DNA of 64,000 bases, from assembly GCF_000577895.1 (NCBI RefSeq), contig NZ_HG917869.1, positions 496,001 to 560,000 of the forward strand, written 5' to 3'. A model generated the notes under the pieces. That model saw only the letters and a program-made list of their open reading frames with translations. It ran no database searches and had not been told where the DNA came from. This stretch comes from Clostridium bornimense. Its GTDB lineage: Bacteria; Bacillota; Clostridia; Clostridiales; Clostridiaceae. How positions within the stretch are numbered: position 1 is the stretch's first letter; each line of letters begins with the position of its first letter. Of this stretch, positions 60,338 through 64,000 are shown piece by piece. A program made the translations under genes and the position numbers.

Positions 60338-60928
60338 ATGGATATAGTATTAAAAAAAGTATGTAAGTCATATAATAATGAAATTATATTAAAAGATTAT
60401 GATTATGTGTTTAAAGAAAACCAAATTACCTATATTAAAGGTAAGTCAGGTAGTGGAAAAACAACCTTATTAAGAGTATTGATGGGATTTGAAAGTATAG
60501 ATAAAGGTACCATAGAAGGTATTGATAATAAGAGGATAAGTACCGTTTTTCAAGAAGATAGATTGTGTGAAAATTTAAGTGTAATGGCAAATATAAAATT
60601 AGTTTCATCTAATTTAAATGACTCAAATATTGAAGAAGCTTTAGATAAGGTAGGAATGAAAGATTGCAAAAATAAGCCAGCAAAAGAGTTAAGTGGCGGT
60701 ATGAAAAGAAGAGCGGCGATACTTAGGGCCTTGCTATATGAATTTGATTTGTTAATATTAGATGAACCTTTTAAAGGATTAGATATAAATACAAAAAAAT
60801 CTGTAATTAATTTTATAAAACAAAAAATAAAAGATAAGACAGTAATAATAGTTACCCATGATATGGAGGAGTTAGATTACTTTAATGGCTTGAAAATAAA
60901 CATATGTGATTTTGAGAAATTAGTATAA
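60338..60928 (+). CDS. ABC-importer ATPase, short SsuB/TauB-like
   Basis: A 196-residue ATPase, shorter than usual (about 240 to 260). Walker A GKSGSGKTT (near 33), the Q-loop TVFQEDRL, signature ELSGGMKRRAAI and Walker B LLILDEPFKGLD are all present, with switch His in VTHDMEE. The C-terminal tail beyond ICDFEKLV is missing. It begins directly after the permease stop. It powers import of the lipoprotein's ligand. Confidence 0.87.
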   Translation: MDIVLKKVCKSYNNEIILKDYDYVFKENQITYIKGKSGSGKTTLLRVLMGFESIDKGTIEGIDNKRISTVFQEDRLCENLSVMANIKLVSSNLNDSNIEEALDKVGMKDCKNKPAKELSGGMKRRAAILRALLYEFDLLILDEPFKGLDINTKKSVINFIKQKIKDKTVIIVTHDMEELDYFNGLKINICDFEKLV

Positions 60929-61118
60929 TTCATTAAAAGGATAAAATTATTATTGTAAAAAAAGTAATAATCAAATATTGATTAACCATTCTTTAATACA
61001 ACTTATCCTCCAGTGAATAGAACTCCATCTATAAATTTATATATTTCTTTTTCAACTTTCAATATCTTTTATTAGTGAAGTTACATAATGATTCTAGGTA
61101 AAAAACTTTGGTTTTTCT

Positions 61119-61147
61119 TTGACATAATCTAAATTTTTACCTATACT
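61119..61147 (+). promoter_or_regulatory. Promoter of cbiQ-cbiO
   Basis: TTGACA (61119-61124) and TATACT (61142-61147) with a 17-base spacer, 24 bases before the start codon. The short leader has no riboswitch-like structure. Confidence 0.75.
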
Positions 61148-61170
61148 TTATCTGTAAAAGGAGGTGAATT

Positions 61171-61962
61171 ATGAGAACGCACAAACATAATGGTATAAAC
61201 TCTATTGATTACTATAGCTATATATCAAAAATTAATCATTGGAATCCTAGTTTTAAGATAATCTTAGGTTTTTCCTCATTACTTATTTGTATAATTGCCG
61301 ATAGTATTCTTATTTCAGTTTATATTACAATTGCTATGACTTTTATATCAATATACAAAGGCAAAATAAATATTAGAAACTATTTATCTTTATTGAAGAT
61401 TCCATTAACCTTTATGATCTTAAGTACCATTGCTATTACTTTAAGCTTTTCTACTAAACCTATTGGTGAATATAATGTTAATATATATTTTTTCTACCTA
61501 CATAGTTCTAATGCTAGCATTTTAGTCGCTATAAAAATTATTATAAAAGCCTTTGGTGCTATAAGTTCGATGTATATGGTTACCCTATCTACTAGTACCA
61601 TAGAAATTATATCCTTTCTTCGAAGAGCTCATATTCCTAGTATAATTATAGAGCTAATGAATATGATTTATAGATTTATCTTTGTATTAATGGATATTCA
61701 TAGCAAAATGAAAACTTCTGCTAAATCCCGACTTGGTTATGTGGACTTTAAAACTTCTTGCTTATCCTTCGGTAGAACTGCTGGAAACTTATTGATATTA
61801 TCAATAAAAAAAGCAAATGGTTACTATGATGCTATAGAATCTCGTTGTTACAATGGGGAAATGCTATTTTTAGAAGAAGCCAAGCCATTAAAAATTTCTC
61901 AATTATTATATTCAGTGGGGTATTTTATTCTTTTAATAATACTATGGATAATAACTAAATAA
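61171..61962 (+). CDS. cbiQ: Cobalt ECF transporter T component
   Basis: A 263-residue membrane protein of the CbiQ/EcfT type. It starts NHWNPSFKIILGFSSLLICI, and the cytoplasmic coupling helices hold ARG-type motifs (SAKSRLGYVDFKTSCLSFGR and YYDAIESRCYNGEMLF). Four to five helices. It couples ATP hydrolysis in the CbiO protein to cobalt uptake by CbiM. cbiM lies downstream after the riboswitch, so this pair is out of the usual cbiMNQO order. RBS AAAGGAGGTG. Confidence 0.85.
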   Translation: MRTHKHNGINSIDYYSYISKINHWNPSFKIILGFSSLLICIIADSILISVYITIAMTFISIYKGKINIRNYLSLLKIPLTFMILSTIAITLSFSTKPIGEYNVNIYFFYLHSSNASILVAIKIIIKAFGAISSMYMVTLSTSTIEIISFLRRAHIPSIIIELMNMIYRFIFVLMDIHSKMKTSAKSRLGYVDFKTSCLSFGRTAGNLLILSIKKANGYYDAIESRCYNGEMLFLEEAKPLKISQLLYSVGYFILLIILWIITK

Positions 61963-61973
61963 GAGGTGATATA

Positions 61974-62801
61974 ATGAAGAATCCAATATTAGAAATAAGA
62001 AATTTGAACTACAGCTACAATTCTGATAAGAAAGCTTTAAATAATATTACCTTATCTATTAACAAAGGCGAAAAAATAGCTTTTCTTGGTGCAAATGGTG
62101 CTGGAAAATCTACTTTTTTTCTTAATCTCAATGGTGTTTTACATCCTGATAGTGGTGATATTATTTATGATGGAATTATAATGACTTCCAAGAATCTAAA
62201 TACTTTAAGAAAAAATATCGGTATGGTGTTTCAAGATGCTGATAATCAAATTATAGCTTCAACAGTTTTCTCTGAGGTATCCTTTGGTCCTATGAATATG
62301 AAGCTTCCTATTGAAGAAGTAAAGTCTAGAGTAACCGAATCCTTAGAATACATGAATATTACATCTCTTAAGGACAGGCCTCCCCATTACCTCAGTGGTG
62401 GTGAAAAAAAGCGTGTCACTATTGCCGATATAATTGCAATGAAATCTGAGATAATAATATTTGATGAACCAACAGCATCACTGGATCCTTTAAATATTAA
62501 TTTACTTGAAGATGTACTAAGTAAACTTTATGATGATGGAAAAACTCTATTAATTTCTACCCATGATGTAGATTTTGCATATAAGTGGGCTACCCGTATT
62601 ATCTTATTTGCTAATGGTACAATAATTGCCGACGATATACCTGTTAATATCTTTAAAAATCAAAGTATTTTAAAAGAAGCAAATTTAAAAACACCAATAT
62701 TATTTGATGTATATGAGATGCTTAAAGAAAAAAATAATGTGACAACCTTATCTTATCCAAGAACTATAGATGAGATGAAATTATTAATTGACAATTTATA
62801 G
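61974..62801 (+). CDS. cbiO: Cobalt ECF transporter ATPase
   Basis: A 275-residue ATPase with Walker A GANGAGKST (near 41), Q-loop MVFQDADNQI (the Q-D-P/A-N-Q of ECF ATPases), signature LSGGEKKRVTI, Walker B IIIFDEPTASLDP and switch His STHDVDF. The C-terminal extension (LKTPILFDVYEMLKEKNNVT) is typical of CbiO/EcfA. It follows cbiQ by 11 bases with AGAGGTG before its ATG. Likely energises cobalt import with CbiQ, CbiM and CbiN. Confidence 0.9.
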   Translation: MKNPILEIRNLNYSYNSDKKALNNITLSINKGEKIAFLGANGAGKSTFFLNLNGVLHPDSGDIIYDGIIMTSKNLNTLRKNIGMVFQDADNQIIASTVFSEVSFGPMNMKLPIEEVKSRVTESLEYMNITSLKDRPPHYLSGGEKKRVTIADIIAMKSEIIIFDEPTASLDPLNINLLEDVLSKLYDDGKTLLISTHDVDFAYKWATRIILFANGTIIADDIPVNIFKNQSILKEANLKTPILFDVYEMLKEKNNVTTLSYPRTIDEMKLLIDNL

Positions 62802-62843
62802 AATGCCATTGTAATATATAAGTGGTTATTAATTACAATTTAA

Positions 62844-63012
62844 ATGCAAAAGGTGCCTGTGTTTCTCCGCAGGATAATAGGGAAAAGGGTGAAAGTCCCT
62901 TACGGTCCCGCCGCTGTGTTGGTATAGTTGTATCTTAATTTTATGTCACTGGGAAACTGGGAAGACAAGATATAATGTTTGAAGCCAGAGTCAGAATACC
63001 TGCCTTTTGCAT
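62844..63012 (+). ncRNA. Cobalamin riboswitch (class I)
   Basis: The stem ATGCAAAAGG (62844-62853) / CCTTTTGCAT (63003-63012) closes an element with all the family landmarks: GGTGCCTG, AGGGAAAAGGGTGAAAGTCC, TACGGTCCCGCCGCTGT (B12 box region), GTCACTGGGAAACTGGGAAG and GAAGCCAGAGTCAGAATACC. It binds adenosylcobalamin or a related corrinoid and turns off the genes downstream when B12 is plentiful. Confidence 0.95.
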
Positions 63013-63019
63013 ACGAAGA

Positions 63020-63136
63020 TATTTAGTTACGAGCGATGACTAAATATTTAGTAGAACACTTTTTTAATATTAAAAAGTGTTAGTTTAAGATGCAATTCTA
63101 ATGACTGGGAATCATTAGTTAATGTGTCTTTTTTTA
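63020..63136 (+). promoter_or_regulatory. Riboswitch expression platform with terminator
   Basis: Two hairpins (ATATTTAGT / ACTAAATAT around 63020-63050; AACACTTTTT / AAAAAGTGTT around 63055-63080) are followed by a terminator at 63087-63136: AAGATGCA / TGTGTCTT and CTAATGA / TCATTAG, then T8. The AAGGAGG of cbiM lies just after it, at 63141-63147. Confidence 0.7.
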
Positions 63137-63154
63137 TTTTAAGGAGGAATCACA

Positions 63155-63910
63155 ATGAAAAATCACAAAAAACTTACCATCTTTGCAATTATTTTTGCTA
63201 CAGTATTCAGTATTAATCCTATAGCAAATGCAATGCATATCATGGAAGGATATCTTCCAGTTAAGTATTGTGTAACTTGGGGACTAATCTCATTACCATT
63301 TCTTATTTTAGGCTTTATTTCTATAAAGAAAACTGTCTCTGCTAACAGAAAGTCACTAACTATCTTAGCTATGGCTGGAGCCTTTATCTTTGTAATATCA
63401 TCACTAAAAATACCATCAGTAACTGGAAGTTGTTCACATATGACTGGTACAGGCCTTGGTGCAATATTATTTGGACCTTTTGCTGTCAGTATTTTAGGAA
63501 TAATAGTCCTTTTATTCCAAGCTATTTTATTAGCTCATGGTGGAATAACTACATTAGGAGCTAATACATTTTCTATGGCAATAGCTGGTCCAATTATATC
63601 TTTCGCACTTTATAAATTATCCATTAAGTTTAAATGTAATAGAAAAGTAGCTGTTTTCCTTGCTGCTGCTATGGGAGATTTAGCTACTTATTGTATAACT
63701 AGTTTACAATTAGCTATGGCTTATCCATCACCAGAAGGCGGTATACCTGCTTCTATTGTAAAATTTTTAGGCGTATTTGCTCCAACACAATTACCATTAG
63801 CTATTATAGAAGGTATCCTTACTGTAATAATAGTTATGGCACTTGAAACATATGCAAAATCTGAATTAACTATTTTAGGTTTTTTAAAGGGGGATAAGAT
63901 TCATGAGTAA
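63155..63910 (+). CDS. cbiM: Cobalt ECF transporter substrate-specific component
   Basis: A 251-residue membrane protein. A signal peptide (residues 1-26, ending INPIANA) would be cut to give [17 protein letters not shown], the N-terminal Met-His pair that binds Co(II) in the CbiM/NikM family. Then six helices with [20 protein letters not shown] and [27 protein letters not shown]. It is controlled by the B12 riboswitch. cbiN overlaps its end by eight bases. Confidence 0.95.
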   Translation: MKNHKKLTIFAIIFATVFSINPIANAMHIMEGYLPVKYCVTWGLISLPFLILGFISIKKTVSANRKSLTILAMAGAFIFVISSLKIPSVTGSCSHMTGTGLGAILFGPFAVSILGIIVLLFQAILLAHGGITTLGANTFSMAIAGPIISFALYKLSIKFKCNRKVAVFLAAAMGDLATYCITSLQLAMAYPSPEGGIPASIVKFLGVFAPTQLPLAIIEGILTVIIVMALETYAKSELTILGFLKGDKIHE

Positions 63911-64000
63911 AAATAAAAGAACTGTACTTATATTGTTAGTAATTGCTGCTGCCATTGCAATTATTCCTTTATTCACCTTAAAAGGTGCTGAATTTGGTGG
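63903..64000 (+). CDS. cbiN: Cobalt ECF transporter component CbiN, 5' part
   Basis: The frame starts at ATG 63903 with GGGGG upstream (63889-63894), reads [20 protein letters not shown] and then [13 protein letters not shown], and leaves the window. That is the first helix and the start of the loop of CbiN, the small two-helix partner of CbiM. It overlaps the cbiM stop by eight bases and so is coupled to it. Confidence 0.9.
   Translation, partial: MSKNKRTVLILLVIAAAIAIIPLFTLKGAEFG

Overview
The window is very AT-rich with strong AGGAGG-type ribosome binding sites, short intergenic gaps and many hairpin-plus-T-run terminators. Its gene content (two DegV proteins, DUF1836, DUF3793 next to flavodoxin, a CD3324-type protein, 2-hydroxyacyl-CoA dehydratase-type proteins, a cbi cobalt importer under a B12 riboswitch) points to an anaerobic gut-type Clostridium (sensu stricto). 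I cannot name the species. No rRNA, tRNA or CRISPR array was seen.

Layout. 1-1540: end of a probable LuxR-type regulator, a cold-shock protein, a NimA-like flavin protein and a decayed hydrolase. 1697-6857: a six-gene operon on the minus strand, under a consensus promoter with a Fur box just downstream of its -10, encoding a 2-hydroxyacyl-CoA dehydratase/double-cubane-type Fe-S protein, a partner that has lost most of the family cysteines, the ASKHA activator ATPase, a NapH-like membrane ferredoxin, a small anchored protein and a TauE/SafE-UreH-like membrane protein. 6977-13470: an Rhs polymorphic-toxin locus with one long core-plus-toxin frame, its likely immunity gene, a decayed displaced tip with its own candidate immunity gene, a ricin-B lectin scrap and duplicated spacer repeats. 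13545-17903: chloramphenicol acetyltransferase, a GNAT protein, a transposase remnant and three small or uncharacterised genes.

17925-30936: a nine-gene minus-strand biosynthetic operon (two radical SAM proteins, two glycosyltransferases, a KAS III-like enzyme with changed catalytic residues, an acyl carrier protein, an ATP-grasp ligase, a Gfo/Idh oxidoreductase and an SGNH-type protein), divergent from a heterodimeric ABC exporter. The arrangement suggests that a product assembled on the carrier protein is glycosylated and exported; this product is unknown to me. 31069-42990: a signal-less GH5 glucanase, a HAD phosphatase, DegV/DUF1836, an RluF-like/MarR/pentapeptide operon, an ABC pair, a NYN-OST-HTH protein, and a metal-linked group (ferritin-like protein, flavodoxin, DtxR/MntR-type regulator, ZIP transporter) with two GTTAG-N6-CTAAC operators.

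43053-54545: an endolysin-type lysozyme beside a holin scrap, DegV, a Fur-controlled flavodoxin/DUF3793 operon, a CAP protein, dinB with an SOS box, a methyltransferase broken by one amber codon, an arsR-arsC-MATE operon behind a 22-bp-arm palindrome, and two regulators/acetyltransferases. 54682-60928: two divergent units, a G3E-type GTPase plus soluble ABC ATPase plus a binding-protein/DUF421 fusion on one side, and a Crp-type regulator plus SsuABC-like importer on the other, which look functionally linked. 61119-64000: cobalt ECF genes cbiQ-cbiO, then a cobalamin riboswitch with terminator, cbiM and the start of cbiN.

The best candidates for an undescribed system are the Fur-controlled dehydratase-like operon, the radical SAM/ACP/KAS III operon with its exporter, and the GTPase/soluble-ABC/fusion module.
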